A DNA stretch of 64,000 nucleotides from Abditibacterium sp. (GCA_030448265.1 JAUJNG010000018.1:62001-126000); one strand, 5' to 3'. Positions 1 to 8,985 are shown, counted from the stretch's first letter. Translations and numbers: made by a program. Notes: generated by a model not told the origin, from the sequence alone.

Positions 1-114
1 GTCGCCCAGAACGGCGTAGCCGGTGGGAAATTCGGCCAGAAAAGCGGGGTGAGCGCCGCTCTGGATTTGCGCGATGCGGCGGCAAATGTCGCAGTCGGAG
101 GGATGTTTCGCCAT
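1..114 (-). CDS. HIT family hydrolase, N-terminal fragment cut by the window edge
   Basis: Reading leftward from an ATG at 114, the frame is open to the window edge and gives 38 residues. They contain a CDIC pair at about residue 8 and the stretch PAFLAEFPTGYAVLGD. This matches the N-terminus of a HIT-family subgroup whose proteins start with a CxxC motif followed by a 'TGYxVLGD' strand. HIT proteins are small nucleotide hydrolases or transferases, but the histidine triad itself lies outside the window, so function cannot be confirmed. The gene is divergent from the LysM/NlpC gene, with about 250 bp between the two starts. Confidence 0.6.
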   Translation of the reverse strand, partial: MAKHPSDCDICRRIAQIQSGAHPAFLAEFPTGYAVLGD

Positions 115-361
115 GAGCGCCAGTTTAAACCGGCCCCGAAACGTCGGGCAGGAACGGCCAAAATGCTGCCACTGTTGCCCTCGCGCGGCGATGCGGGGTA
201 AAATCTCCCCAAGCGTGTTTCCGTGAAGAAACGTGCCAAGCCAACAGAAGAAAAATTGGCGCTGCCGCACTTTGTTTTTGGCTCCCAGTCGTTTTGACCC
301 CTTGAAATCATGGGCCGAAAACGATTCGATTTTTAATTTCAAGAAGATTCTCCCCGAGGTT

Positions 362-1903
362 ATGTCTATGCTCGATAGTCGTTTGGCTGTTTCTGCGCTT
401 CGCGGCGCCCTGCTCCTTCCCCTGCTCGCTGCGCTGCAACCTGCGGCTCGCGCCGATGTTTACCACGCCGTCGCTGCGGGCGAGACGCTCGCGACGGTCG
501 CCACCAAATACCGCGTTTCGACCGACCAACTGCGCGCCGCCAACAAGCTTCAGGACGGCGATTCGGCTGCTCTGGGCGCCATGCTGCTGCGCGTTCCCAC
601 CGACGGCAATCAAGTTTCGACCACAACCCCCCGCAAAAATGCGGCGGCCCACGTTTCCGAGGGTGGTTTCGGCGCCAACACGCTGTTTTCTGCGCCGAGC
701 GCGACGCGGGGCACAGGCACCATCGGCAAAACCCTGATGGAAACCGTGCGCGAGGGCGACACCTGGGACGCCATCGCGCTGCGCTATCGCGCGGCGGGCC
801 ATGACGTTTCGGTTGACGCGCTCAAACGCCGCAACAACTGGGCGGAACTGCCCGCTCCTGGCGGCACCGTCATCGTTCCCCTGGGCCAGGTTTCCTACGC
901 CGCGCCCGCGCAAAACGCTTTCGCGCCGCGCATCGCCACCAACACGCCCGCTTCGCGGCGCACTTCGGTGGCGGCTTCGGCGCAAACCGTGCCGTCGGGA
1001 ACGCCGCGCTCGCTCGGCGGCGGCGTGGTCGCTTCGGGTGAACTCGATTTGCCCTTCGCCAAAGATGCTTCCTCGAACGCAGCGCCGGTTTTTCGCGCTT
1101 CGTCGGCGCCGCGCCGTGGCGGGCTGTCGTCGCGCGGCGGTTTCGGCCAGATGGCGCGCAGCGCACAGGGCGGCGAAGTGCGAATTTTGACGCCCAACGA
1201 AGAAGCCAGCGCCCCACCGGCGGCTTCGCCCCGCGTGGCCGTCAATCAGGCGGCGGCACGATCCTCTTCGATTATCCGTGTCGCCATCGTGACCGGAACC
1301 GGCGCGCGCATCCGCCGTTTGCCCCAGGCCAGCGCCTGGACGCTTTATAAGTGCGCCAAAGGCGTTCAACTCGCAGTTTTGAAGCAGTCCGGCCCCTGGT
1401 CGGCGGTTTTGATGAGCGACCGCTCCACCGGCTGGCTACCCACCAAATACCTCAAAATCACCAACGACACCCGTGACGTTCCCTTTCAAATCGCCACCAA
1501 CGACCCTGGCGGCAGCGTGGGCAGCTACTCACGCACCTACGCGGGCGAAAACCCCATGGTTGCCCAGGCGCTGCGCTGGCTGGGCACGCCCTATCGCTAC
1601 GGCGGCACTTCGCGGCGCGGCATCGACTGCTCGGCCCTGGTGCAGACCGCTTTCGCCAGCCAAGGCTATCGCCTGCCGCGCACGTCGGCACAGCAATCCA
1701 AAGTCGGCATGACGGTCGAACCTTCCAATCTGCGCGCCGGCGACCGGCTCTATTTTTCGGCTTCGGGCACGCGCGTCGATCACACCGGCATCTACATGGG
1801 CGACGGGCTTTTCGTCCACGCTTCGGGTTCGGGCCGCCAGGTGATGGTTTCCAACCTCTTCACGCCGCGCAACTGGAACATTTTCGTGTGGGCCAAGCGT
1901 TAA
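362..1903 (+). CDS. Secreted LysM-SH3-NlpC/P60 peptidoglycan endopeptidase
   Basis: 513 residues. An upstream in-frame GTG exists at 233, but ATG 362 follows a GAGGT ribosome site at 356-360 and opens directly on a signal peptide (hydrophobic core near residues 10-25, ending ARA). LysM domain 1 lies at about 34-78 and LysM 2 at about 125-175; a low-complexity linker follows, then a bacterial SH3-like domain near 310-375. The C-terminal NlpC/P60 domain shows the expected triad: Cys423 in DCSALV, His474 in DHTGIY and His486 in FVHASG. Family knowledge predicts cleavage of D-Glu-diaminopimelate-type bonds in stem peptides, with LysM and SH3 anchoring the enzyme to the wall, so a role in cell-wall remodelling or daughter-cell separation is likely. 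A clear intrinsic terminator follows. Confidence 0.92.
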   Translation: MSMLDSRLAVSALRGALLLPLLAALQPAARADVYHAVAAGETLATVATKYRVSTDQLRAANKLQDGDSAALGAMLLRVPTDGNQVSTTTPRKNAAAHVSEGGFGANTLFSAPSATRGTGTIGKTLMETVREGDTWDAIALRYRAAGHDVSVDALKRRNNWAELPAPGGTVIVPLGQVSYAAPAQNAFAPRIATNTPASRRTSVAASAQTVPSGTPRSLGGGVVASGELDLPFAKDASSNAAPVFRASSAPRRGGLSSRGGFGQMARSAQGGEVRILTPNEEASAPPAASPRVAVNQAAARSSSIIRVAIVTGTGARIRRLPQASAWTLYKCAKGVQLAVLKQSGPWSAVLMSDRSTGWLPTKYLKITNDTRDVPFQIATNDPGGSVGSYSRTYAGENPMVAQALRWLGTPYRYGGTSRRGIDCSALVQTAFASQGYRLPRTSAQQSKVGMTVEPSNLRAGDRLYFSASGTRVDHTGIYMGDGLFVHASGSGRQVMVSNLFTPRNWNIFVWAKR

Positions 1904-1920
1904 ATCGCTTCCGATTTCCA

Positions 1921-1957
1921 AAAGCCGCAGATTTTTAGAATCTGCGGCTTTTTGTTT
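1921..1957 (+). terminator. Intrinsic terminator after the NlpC/P60 gene
   Basis: A perfect 13-bp stem (AAAGCCGCAGATT, 1921-1933, with its complement at 1939-1951) and a 5-nt loop is followed by TTTGTTTTG, 17 nt after the stop codon. Confidence 0.9.
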
Positions 1958-2015
1958 TGTCTTGGCCCCTCCGCGCCATTATCGCTAACCTTAAAGCGCG
2001 TCTCAATCCATGTGC

Positions 2016-2185
2016 AAGAGTTCGCTCGACTGAAGTCGGCGCTGACCCAGAGGGTGCCCCGCCTTCGGCTGACTTCCCGCCTTCGCGGGAAAACAACCCC
2101 TTGCTTTTTTCGGCGCAGGCCGAAAGTTAGCGCGCAGCGCGGGGCACCCTCTGGGTCAGCGCCGACTTCAGTCGAGCGAACTCTT
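2016..2185. repeat. Long hairpin, 47-bp perfect arms
   Basis: Arms at 2016-2062 and 2139-2185 are perfect reverse complements over 47 bp. The 76-nt loop contains smaller GC-rich stems. It fills much of the 480-bp space between the NlpC gene and the gene starting at 2384. The remaining spacer (about 2186-2383) shows no other feature except the GAGGT ribosome site of the next gene. Confidence 0.95.
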
Positions 2186-2383
2186 GGCCACGATGCGACT
2201 TCCATAAGACAAGCTTTAATCGTCGGGATAATTCCCCAAACGCGCCCCGCGCGCTTTGGGGTTTCCTCCCTCGCGCCGCAACCGCGCCGCGCCTGGCCCG
2301 TCTTGTCCCGCCCGAAATGCCATTTGTCGCGGTGTTTCGGGCTTTTGTTTCCTTCCTTTTCCGACCTGAGGTCGATTTTTCCT

Positions 2384-4321
2384 ATGCCCGCAACCGAAAC
2401 CAATTCCCCCTCTCCCACCGAAGAACTTTCTCCCCAAAACCCCGAATTAGAACCTGAAATCGACGACGAGGGCGAAGAGTTTTCGCCCGTCCATCTTTTT
2501 CTGGAAGATTTCGTCGTGACCTCCCTGCTTTCGGCGGGCCGTCCGCTTCGTGGCGGCGATTTGTCCCAGCGCGCCGAAAATTTCGCCCTGCCGCGCCAGA
2601 GCCTGCGCGAAGCTCTCAAAGACTCGAAAGCCGTCGTTTTCGAGGCCCGCGAATGGGACGCCATTTGGCGCGCCAAACGGCGCGGGCAAGGGCGCGAAGA
2701 GCGTTCGCGCCAGCCGGTCGAGTCGATGATTCGCGAACTAATGTTCGCCGTCGGCAAGCCCTTGCCCCTCGCGGTGATCGCGCGCGAAGTCTCGCTGATG
2801 CGCAACCAATACGACCCCAACATGAAAACCACGGTCGCCAACGTGCTCAAAAGCGCGCGTTTCGTCCTCGAAGTGGCGCCCGATGTGTGGCTGCACCAGG
2901 ATTTCGTGCTGACAACCGGCGCGCCCAATGAAACCCTGCTCATTCGCGAAAACAATCTCCAGAACGACCCCGATTTTCAGGGCCTGGTCGAATACGCCGA
3001 AATCACTGCGAAAGACGCGGCGGGCATCGCGCGCGAGTTGATGGAGTTCACCGGCGGGCCGCTGTCGCAAAAGGTCATCGGGTTTTTCGTGCATCGCGCC
3101 AATCCCAGCGTGTTTTCCGCGCGAAGTGTCGCCGCCGCGCTCAACGACCGGAAGCAGTTTCAGCCTCTTCTCGGCGGATTCGTGGCGCTGCAAGAACAAC
3201 TTGGCGGACTTCGCGCGCAGGTCGAGGATTTTCTGGCGCAGTGGAGCGGGCCGCAGCTTTCGCGCGCCGAAATTCAGGCGCTTTTGAAGCAGCGCGTGGC
3301 GCTTTCTCAGGTCGTGGCGCCTCAAAAAGAAGAACTCGAAGAACTCAAGAAACTGGCGCGCAACGGCGACGGCACGCCGCTCGATCTGGCCTCCGTCGTC
3401 CTCGATGTCCTCGACATGGAAGCCGACGACCCCAAATTAGTCGCCACGCTGCAAGGTCTCAACGACACGCTGCGCCGCGACCCCGACTGGATGCCGGCGG
3501 GCATCGGGCACTTTCTGCTGCGCGAAAACATTCCCGCGCACGTCGGGCAAATCCCCGATGTTCTGCGGCCCGTCACGCTCGATGTCCTCGATCCCGAAAC
3601 CAAAGAACCTTTCGATTTCGAGATGAGCGATGAAGGTCTGGAAGGCGACGCCGCCGCGTTCGTCCACGCGGCGGAGTGGGAAGATGTCGCCGAAGAGTTC
3701 GAGGTGCGTTTCGAGCGCGGCGAGACGCCGAGCGGCACCAGAATCGTGGTTTTGAACCATCATTTGCGCGCCGAAACCCTCAAACTGCGCCGCATGGACG
3801 AGGAACTCTTCGACCTGTCGAGCGGCCTGGCACGCCTGACTTTCAAAACCGGCAACAACGACCCGCTTCTCACCGCATGGGCCTCGCGCGAAAGCGGCCT
3901 GATTTACGGTCTGGGCGAATGGTGCGAGGAAAACCTGCCGCCATCGGGCGGAACGCTGCACATCGAGCGCGAGGGCGCGCAGTTTCTGGTGAGCGTCGAT
4001 ACGCCCGACGCCGCGACATTTCTCACCGCGCGGCGTGTCGAGGAACTCGAAACTCTGCGCGAATCGGCGCGCTATCTGTCGCTTTACGAGATAATGCGCC
4101 GCGTGCTGGGCGACCATCCCGCCGGAATGGAAATCGCCGGCATCTGGGCCGAAGTCAACGTGGTGAGGCGCACTTCCAAACGCCTGATGGCCTCGGTTTT
4201 AAGTGGTTATCAAGGCTTTAGCTGGAAGCAGCGCGGCCAGAATCAGATTTTGTGGAGCTTTGACGCCGCGCGCGCCGAAGGCGGCTTCAAGCGCAACAAG
4301 CGCAAGTTCGTGAGGAAATAA
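2384..4321 (+). CDS. Protein of unknown function with winged-helix-like segments
   Basis: 645 residues, cytoplasmic, acidic N-terminus. I chose ATG 2384 because GAGGT lies 10 nt upstream; the frame is open much further upstream, but that part only translates the hairpin at 2016-2185. Residues about 110-190 (beginning SMIRELMFAVGKPLPL, ending DVWLHQDF) look like a HARE-HTH-type winged helix, where a short helical unit ends in a 'V-W-L-H' strand. The C-terminal 90 residues (from LSLYEIMRRVL to ILWSFDAA) resemble a second winged helix, followed by a basic tail ending KRNKRKFVRK. The middle is not recognised. A DNA- or RNA-associated role is possible but is inference. Hairpins flank the gene on both sides. 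Confidence 0.7.
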   Translation: MPATETNSPSPTEELSPQNPELEPEIDDEGEEFSPVHLFLEDFVVTSLLSAGRPLRGGDLSQRAENFALPRQSLREALKDSKAVVFEAREWDAIWRAKRRGQGREERSRQPVESMIRELMFAVGKPLPLAVIAREVSLMRNQYDPNMKTTVANVLKSARFVLEVAPDVWLHQDFVLTTGAPNETLLIRENNLQNDPDFQGLVEYAEITAKDAAGIARELMEFTGGPLSQKVIGFFVHRANPSVFSARSVAAALNDRKQFQPLLGGFVALQEQLGGLRAQVEDFLAQWSGPQLSRAEIQALLKQRVALSQVVAPQKEELEELKKLARNGDGTPLDLASVVLDVLDMEADDPKLVATLQGLNDTLRRDPDWMPAGIGHFLLRENIPAHVGQIPDVLRPVTLDVLDPETKEPFDFEMSDEGLEGDAAAFVHAAEWEDVAEEFEVRFERGETPSGTRIVVLNHHLRAETLKLRRMDEELFDLSSGLARLTFKTGNNDPLLTAWASRESGLIYGLGEWCEENLPPSGGTLHIEREGAQFLVSVDTPDAATFLTARRVEELETLRESARYLSLYEIMRRVLGDHPAGMEIAGIWAEVNVVRRTSKRLMASVLSGYQGFSWKQRGQNQILWSFDAARAEGGFKRNKRKFVRK

Positions 4322-4405
4322 CCGCAAAGACGCGAAGGCGCAAAGAATTTCGAGAGAATTCCCAACAATCTCTTTTTCTTCTCTGCGCCTTTGCGTCTTT
4401 GCGGT
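4321..4405. repeat. Hairpin with CCGCAAAGACGC-type arms
   Basis: Arms 4321-4347 and 4379-4405 match at 25 of 27 positions around a 31-nt loop. The left arm starts at the last base of the upstream stop codon, and the right arm ends 8 nt before the next start codon, so the element fills the whole junction. Confidence 0.9.
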
Positions 4406-4413
4406 GAATCAAA

Positions 4414-5709
4414 ATGAAATTCTTCATTCCCCTCGCCCTGGGCGCTGTTGCATTGAGTTCGGGATGCGCGCGTCAAACCGCGACCTTCGCTCAAAACACG
4501 CCCCCAAAAAGCGCGAAATCGTCCTCACCGAACGCGATAAAACGCTTCAATGGCGTGCCCAATCCGCAAAAGTCGCCGACTGGCCTCCTCGTTCCGCGCG
4601 GCTTTCAAATTTCGGTTTTCGCCGACGGCCTGAACGGGCCGCGCCGCATCGCGTTTGCGCCTGGAGCTACGCCGCAGAAATACGACGTCTTCGTCACTGA
4701 ACCGTATAATGACCGTATTCGCGTTTTGCGAACCCAGAACGGCCAGGTGCGTTCGCGCTCGATTTTCGCCGCCTCGCTCAACAAGCCCTACGGCCTCGCT
4801 TTTGGCCAGGGCGCGCTTTATGTCGCCAACACCGACGCGGTTTTGCGCTTTCCCTACCGAACCGGCGACACCAGGGCGCGCGTTCTTGCGCGCCGCATCG
4901 CGCGTTTGACCCAGGGCGGCTACAACCAGCACTGGACGCGCAATCTGCTCCTTTCGCGCGACGGCACCAAGCTTTATGTCACCGTCGGCAGTTCGTGCAA
5001 CACCTGCGAGGAAGACGATCCCCAGCGCGCCGCGATTTCGGTGATGAACCCCGATGGAAGCGGCAAACGGGTGTTCGCGTCGGGCCTTCGCAATCCCGTA
5101 GGAATCGCGTGGCGCCCAGGCACAAGCGAACTGTGGACGGTGGTCAACGAGCGCGACAATTTAGGCGACGACGTGCCACCCGATTATCTCACCCGCGTCC
5201 AAAAGGGCGCCTTTTACGGCTGGCCCTACGCCTACACCGACATCAAGCGCCGCATCTTCCCCGACCCCAGTTTCGGCGCCAAAAGCCCGCAGATGGTGAA
5301 GAGAACCGTCGCGCCCGACGTTCCGGTTCAGGCCCATTCGGCGGCGCTGGGCGTGGCGTTTTACGAGCGATTCCCATCCCATTCCGGCGGCAGAACTCCG
5401 CGAGCGGTGGATGATACTTATCCCCTGCCAGGCCGCAGGCCTTTTCCCAGGGAATACGAGGGCGATGCGTTTCTGGCCTATCACGGCTCGTGGAATCGCA
5501 GCGCCAAAACCGGCTACAAAATCGTGCGCGTCGATTTTCAAGATGGCAAGCCGCGTTCGGTTTCCGATTTCGTGGTCGGTTATTTGAAACCCAGTGGACG
5601 AGTGTGGGGCCGTCCCGTCGATGTGCAGGTCGCGCCCGATGGCTCGCTGCTCTTTTCCGATGACGGCGGCGGCAAAATCTGGCGCGTGACTTACACCGGC
5701 AAAAAGTAA
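4414..5709 (+). CDS. PQQ-dependent sugar dehydrogenase-like lipoprotein
   Basis: 431 residues. ATG 4414 opens a lipoprotein signal peptide with the lipobox LSSGC (Cys18), so the protein is probably anchored to a membrane facing the periplasm. The mature part follows the soluble glucose dehydrogenase / sorbosone dehydrogenase beta-propeller pattern: 'PRGFQISVFADGLNGPRRIAF', SRDGTKLYVTVGSSCNTC, GLRNPVGIAW, 'ELWTVVNERD', and a late LAYHGSWNRS followed by DDGGGKIWRV. Members oxidise aldoses or sorbosone with a bound quinone cofactor, though some characterised relatives lack activity. The residues seen suit a propeller but do not identify the substrate. It stands alone between two hairpins, with no obvious operon partner. 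Confidence 0.82.
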   Translation: MKFFIPLALGAVALSSGCARQTATFAQNTPPKSAKSSSPNAIKRFNGVPNPQKSPTGLLVPRGFQISVFADGLNGPRRIAFAPGATPQKYDVFVTEPYNDRIRVLRTQNGQVRSRSIFAASLNKPYGLAFGQGALYVANTDAVLRFPYRTGDTRARVLARRIARLTQGGYNQHWTRNLLLSRDGTKLYVTVGSSCNTCEEDDPQRAAISVMNPDGSGKRVFASGLRNPVGIAWRPGTSELWTVVNERDNLGDDVPPDYLTRVQKGAFYGWPYAYTDIKRRIFPDPSFGAKSPQMVKRTVAPDVPVQAHSAALGVAFYERFPSHSGGRTPRAVDDTYPLPGRRPFPREYEGDAFLAYHGSWNRSAKTGYKIVRVDFQDGKPRSVSDFVVGYLKPSGRVWGRPVDVQVAPDGSLLFSDDGGGKIWRVTYTGKK

Positions 5710-5725
5710 TGCTTTGAGGCAAAAT

Positions 5726-5811
5726 AGAGAACGCGAAGCGTCAGCGAGTGAGGCATAACTGCCACTTCCAAGTCACAGTCGAGCCTCACTCGCTCACGCT
5801 TCGCGTTCTCT
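5726..5811. repeat. Hairpin, type with arm core AGAGAACGCGAAGCG
   Basis: Arms 5726-5754 and 5783-5811 match at 28 of 29 positions; the 28-nt loop contains ACTGCCACTT. The right arm ends 6 nt before the ATG of the esterase gene, leaving no separate Shine-Dalgarno sequence. Confidence 0.95.
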
Positions 5812-5817
5812 GCTCTC

Positions 5818-6660
5818 ATGCGACGCCTTGTTCTCCTTCTCGCCCTGCTGCTGTGGTGCGACGTCGCGCGGGCCGCTAAAAACCCCGAAGCCGATCTCGA
5901 ACGCGGCGTGCAAACTCAGCGCGACATCGTGTTCGTCAAGCGCGGCGCCCGCGCGCTGCGACTGCATCTGCTGCGCCCCGCGAAACTGCCGCCGAAACCG
6001 CTTCCCCTTGTGATCTGGGTGCATGGCGGTTTGTGGCGCGGCGGTTCGCCCGACAAAATCCCGCCCCTGCTCTACGATCTGGCACGCACGGGCATCGCGG
6101 GCGCCAGCGTCGAGTTTCGCTCTTCCGAAGCCGCGATTTTTCCGGCTCAAACCGACGATTTGCGCGCCGCGATTCGCTTTTTGCGCTTCCATGCGGGCGC
6201 CTATTCGCTCGATGGCGGGCGCGTGGGCATCGCGGGCATCTCAACCGGCGGACATTTAGCCGCCTTAGTGGGATTGAATGGCGGCGTGCAAGCCGTCGCC
6301 GACGTTTGCGGCCCCAGCGATTTAACCAGTCTGGAAAAGGGTTCGCGCCTCGACTGGAACGAAGAAGACGGGCCGCTTTTCGCGCTTCTGGGCGGCGCGG
6401 CGCCTCAAAAGGTCGCTCTGGCGCGCGCCGCGAGTCCGCTTTTTCGGGTTTCTCGCGCCGCGCCGCCGTTTCTGATTTTGCACGGCGATGGCGATTCGCT
6501 GGTGTCGCCCGCGCAAAGCGAGGCGCTGTTTCAAAAACTCAAGGGTGCCGGATGCAACGTGTCCTACCGGCTTTATAGCGGCGAAGAACACGGTTTGCGC
6601 GGCGTGAGAGAGGAAGTGGACGCCGAAATCACGCGGTTTTTCAGGAAGTGGCTGAAGTAG
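5818..6660 (+). CDS. Secreted alpha/beta-hydrolase (carboxylesterase, BD-FAE type)
   Basis: 280 residues with a signal peptide (hydrophobic residues 4-14, ending ARA at 17-19). The alpha/beta-hydrolase core shows the oxyanion motif HGG at 69-71, the nucleophile elbow GISTGG with Ser142, an acid in HGDGDSLV (Asp226) and a base in EEHG (His258). This set is typical of periplasmic esterases related to feruloyl or acetyl-xylan esterases and kynurenine formamidase-like enzymes. The likely role is release of acyl groups from carbohydrate or small esters; the substrate is not readable. The start lies directly after a hairpin arm, and the stop codon TAG is inside the left arm of the next one, so both ends of the gene are defined by repeat elements. 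Confidence 0.85.
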   Translation: MRRLVLLLALLLWCDVARAAKNPEADLERGVQTQRDIVFVKRGARALRLHLLRPAKLPPKPLPLVIWVHGGLWRGGSPDKIPPLLYDLARTGIAGASVEFRSSEAAIFPAQTDDLRAAIRFLRFHAGAYSLDGGRVGIAGISTGGHLAALVGLNGGVQAVADVCGPSDLTSLEKGSRLDWNEEDGPLFALLGGAAPQKVALARAASPLFRVSRAAPPFLILHGDGDSLVSPAQSEALFQKLKGAGCNVSYRLYSGEEHGLRGVREEVDAEITRFFRKWLK

Positions 6661-6751
6661 AGAACGCGAAGCGTCAGCGAGTGAGGCCTGACTGCCACTA
6701 TGAATTAACAGTCGAGCCTCACTCGCTGACGCTTCGCGTTCTCTACTTCAG
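6652..6751. repeat. Hairpin, AGAGAACGCGAAGCG type, 36-bp perfect arms between convergent genes
   Basis: Arms 6652-6687 and 6716-6751 are perfect complements. They extend past the common element by CTGAAG into the last codons of both convergent genes, so both stop codons lie within the arms. The loop contains ACTGCCACT and ACAGTCGA, as in the copy at 5726. Confidence 0.95.
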
Positions 6752-7620
6752 CGCCGCGCCAAAACATCCAAACTTTTCGTCACGCTGGAAGTTTCGCCGT
6801 GCCGGTCGGTGCTTTCGATTTTCCACCCGTTGCGTCCTGGCGCCAGTTTGACGCGCTTGAAAAAACCGCCCGTGCCCAGAACGACCACATTTTCGCCGTC
6901 GATGCGAACGCTGTTGCCAGCTTCGGTTTCGCCCTGGAGAAGCGCGAACCCATCGTCCAACTTTTGGACGCGAACTTCGAGCTGCGGCTTGACCAGACCG
7001 GTCTGCGCCCCAAATTCATTCGGGTTGACGCCGGAACTGACTTCCAGACCTGAAGCCGTAACCACCGCTTTTTGATTGGCGCTCAGCGCCGCTTTTTCGG
7101 CTCCCTGCGAGGTCGAAACTTCAACAACGCCCCGCAAAACCGCGACGTGAGTAGCGCCCGCTTTGGCTTCCACGCTCCACACGCCCTCACGCGCACGCGC
7201 CACGCCAGTGGGCGTTTCTATTTCGAAGTGCGACGCAGAGGACACAGGCTTCACACCGCGCACGAACACCCTTCCCGACGCCAAATCGAACTGGCTAATT
7301 TCGCTCCCCTTCGCGCTATCACCCACGCCTTTTTTGAGCCTGAGCTGCGTCTGCGCGCCCAGTTTCCAGCGTGTGCCGTCGCGCCATTTGAAAAGGGCGC
7401 TGGAATCTCTCTCGGTGCGAACCACATCGCCGCGCACAATCGTTGCGCCCGACGCGAGCGGCGACCATTCGCCCGCTCCGGCGCGCTGCACCCAGACTTT
7501 GCCCGTCACCGCTTCGGCCTGCGCGATGCGCTGCACGATGAACAGCGACTGCGCCAGCAAACCAAAGATGGCGACGAGCAAAATGACGTTGGTCAGAATC
7601 AGCAGAACGGGTTTTCGCAC
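6748..7620 (-). CDS. FecR-domain protein with an N-terminal membrane anchor
   Basis: 290 residues from a GTG start at 7620, preceded by AAAGG about 8 nt upstream. One hydrophobic segment at about residues 4-28 anchors or exports the protein. Residues 38-180 fit a FecR beta-domain: 'VTGKVWVQRAGAGEWSPL', GATIVRGDVVRTERDSSA, WKLGAQTQLRLKKG, FEIETPTGVARAREG and 'VLRGVVEVST'. Many FecR-domain proteins outside iron signalling are envelope proteins with unknown ligands, and no sigma factor or TonB receptor lies nearby, so a classical FecIR circuit is not supported. The C-terminal ~90 residues look like a small beta-rich domain (GNSVRIDGENVVV). Convergent with the esterase gene through a shared hairpin. 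Confidence 0.8.
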   Translation of the reverse strand: MRKPVLLILTNVILLVAIFGLLAQSLFIVQRIAQAEAVTGKVWVQRAGAGEWSPLASGATIVRGDVVRTERDSSALFKWRDGTRWKLGAQTQLRLKKGVGDSAKGSEISQFDLASGRVFVRGVKPVSSASHFEIETPTGVARAREGVWSVEAKAGATHVAVLRGVVEVSTSQGAEKAALSANQKAVVTASGLEVSSGVNPNEFGAQTGLVKPQLEVRVQKLDDGFALLQGETEAGNSVRIDGENVVVLGTGGFFKRVKLAPGRNGWKIESTDRHGETSSVTKSLDVLARR

Positions 7621-7779
7621 CGAAACCTTTGAAAAACAGGATTGAAAAACGAGTCACTGAAATATACCCCAAAGCGGCGCAAATCAAACCTTGGTGGGCA
7701 TCCGGCGGCACCTGAGTGCTTGAATCGAGGCCGCAAAACGGCGCATAATGAGGTTCATCCCCGTCGAAAAGAGATCAAA

Positions 7780-8985
7780 ATGCGCCCTTTGCTGCTTTTG
7801 CTGCCGCTCCTTTTGAGTTCGAGCGCCCATGCGTGCCTCAACGACCGCGACAGCGATTCGCTCGCCGTTCAATCGGCGCGATTCCCCGACACCCTGCGCG
7901 TTATCACAGGCCGTTTCGAGCGCAACCCGCCGCTTTATTACGAAATGCGGATTCGGCGCAGCCTCGCGCAGTTGAAGAAAAACCCGCGTCAATTCGGCCT
8001 TTACGACGACATCGGCGTCGCCTTCGACCGCCTGCACAAGGGCGATGAAGCGCTGCAAATCATGGCGAAAAAGCGCGCGCTTTTGCCGCCCTTCGACGCC
8101 AAAAACCCGCAAATGAAAGAAGCATGGTATCGCTACTACGCCAACGCGGGGACGTTTCGCGCTCATCGGTTTCTGGGCGCGAAGTCGGGCGATTTGAATG
8201 AGATGCGGCGAGCGCGCGATTACATCAAGCGCGCGATTGAGATTAAGCCGAACGCGCATTTCGGGCGCGAAAGGTATCAACTTTTGGCGATGGAGTGGAT
8301 TGTGGCGGTAAAATCGAAGAAAACGAAGGACTCGCTGGGGACATTTTGGATGAAACGTGAAAGATTGTGGGAGTCGGACGGGCGGGGCGAGAAGGAACAA
8401 CAGGCGGCAGTCGAGGGTCTTTCGGGCCTGATTGTGCTGGGCGCGGCGTGGCAAAGCGCGGATGTGTTTGAAGCGTTGAGCGCTGCACTGGACAACCCGA
8501 ACGGTGTTACGTTGCGTCATCTTGCATTGCGGCGCTGCGAAGAAATTTTGAAGAATGGTGGCCGCTCGCTGGCGCCAAAAGAAGTAAGCACTGAATCGAT
8601 CGAGTCTATGGTGCGCGCGGGTGGAAGCGATCCGGTGAGCGGCGTCAACGACGCAAACCAAAAAACACTGAACGAACTCTTTCCCAAGTTGCGCGCCGAA
8701 GCCGACACCTGGTCGGGACAGCGCACCGCTTATATGCTGTCGCGCCTCCAAACTGGCCGCCATCCCGACACCGACGCGACTTTTTGGAAGGAATGGAAGC
8801 CCGCCGCGCCGCCGAGTGTGAATGTCGCGTGGTTCAACGAGCGCCAGAACAGCTATGAAGGGCGGCAAGCGCGGCAGGCGCGAGAACGCGCGCAACTCAT
8901 CGGCGCCCTGTTGATTTTAGGCGGCACTGTCGTCACTTCGCTTTTGGCGCTGCGCTTTGTCAAACGGCGCCGCGTTGCGGCTTAA
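7780..8985 (+). CDS. Exported TPR-like protein of unknown function
   Basis: 401 residues. ATG 7780 starts a clear signal peptide (MRPLLLLLPLLLSSSAHA) and is preceded by AAAAGAGAT; longer in-frame starts upstream would bury that signal. Helical segments such as 'FGLYDDIGVAFDRLHKGDEALQIM' and 'ARDYIKRAIEIKPNAHFGRERYQLL' resemble tetratricopeptide units. A C-terminal transmembrane helix near 372-394 is followed by RRR, which would anchor the protein with its bulk outside the cytoplasm. No catalytic motif is visible; a scaffolding role is inference. It is divergent from the FecR gene, and the 285 bp that follow it hold no clear gene or strong hairpin. Confidence 0.7.
   Translation: MRPLLLLLPLLLSSSAHACLNDRDSDSLAVQSARFPDTLRVITGRFERNPPLYYEMRIRRSLAQLKKNPRQFGLYDDIGVAFDRLHKGDEALQIMAKKRALLPPFDAKNPQMKEAWYRYYANAGTFRAHRFLGAKSGDLNEMRRARDYIKRAIEIKPNAHFGRERYQLLAMEWIVAVKSKKTKDSLGTFWMKRERLWESDGRGEKEQQAAVEGLSGLIVLGAAWQSADVFEALSAALDNPNGVTLRHLALRRCEEILKNGGRSLAPKEVSTESIESMVRAGGSDPVSGVNDANQKTLNELFPKLRAEADTWSGQRTAYMLSRLQTGRHPDTDATFWKEWKPAAPPSVNVAWFNERQNSYEGRQARQARERAQLIGALLILGGTVVTSLLALRFVKRRRVAA

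Noticed and set aside
1952..2383. Upstream extension of the 2384 gene by 144 residues
   Set aside because: The extension only translates the terminator flank and the long hairpin and has no ribosome site; ATG 2384 has GAGGT upstream.
4414..5709. Calling the PQQ-type gene a specific glucose or sorbosone dehydrogenase
   Set aside because: The propeller motifs do not separate these activities, so no gene symbol was given.
5726..6751. A composite transposon carrying the esterase gene between two AGAGAACGCGAAGCG hairpins
   Set aside because: Each hairpin is complete and the type also occurs at 10885 and 47564; no transposase or target duplication is visible.
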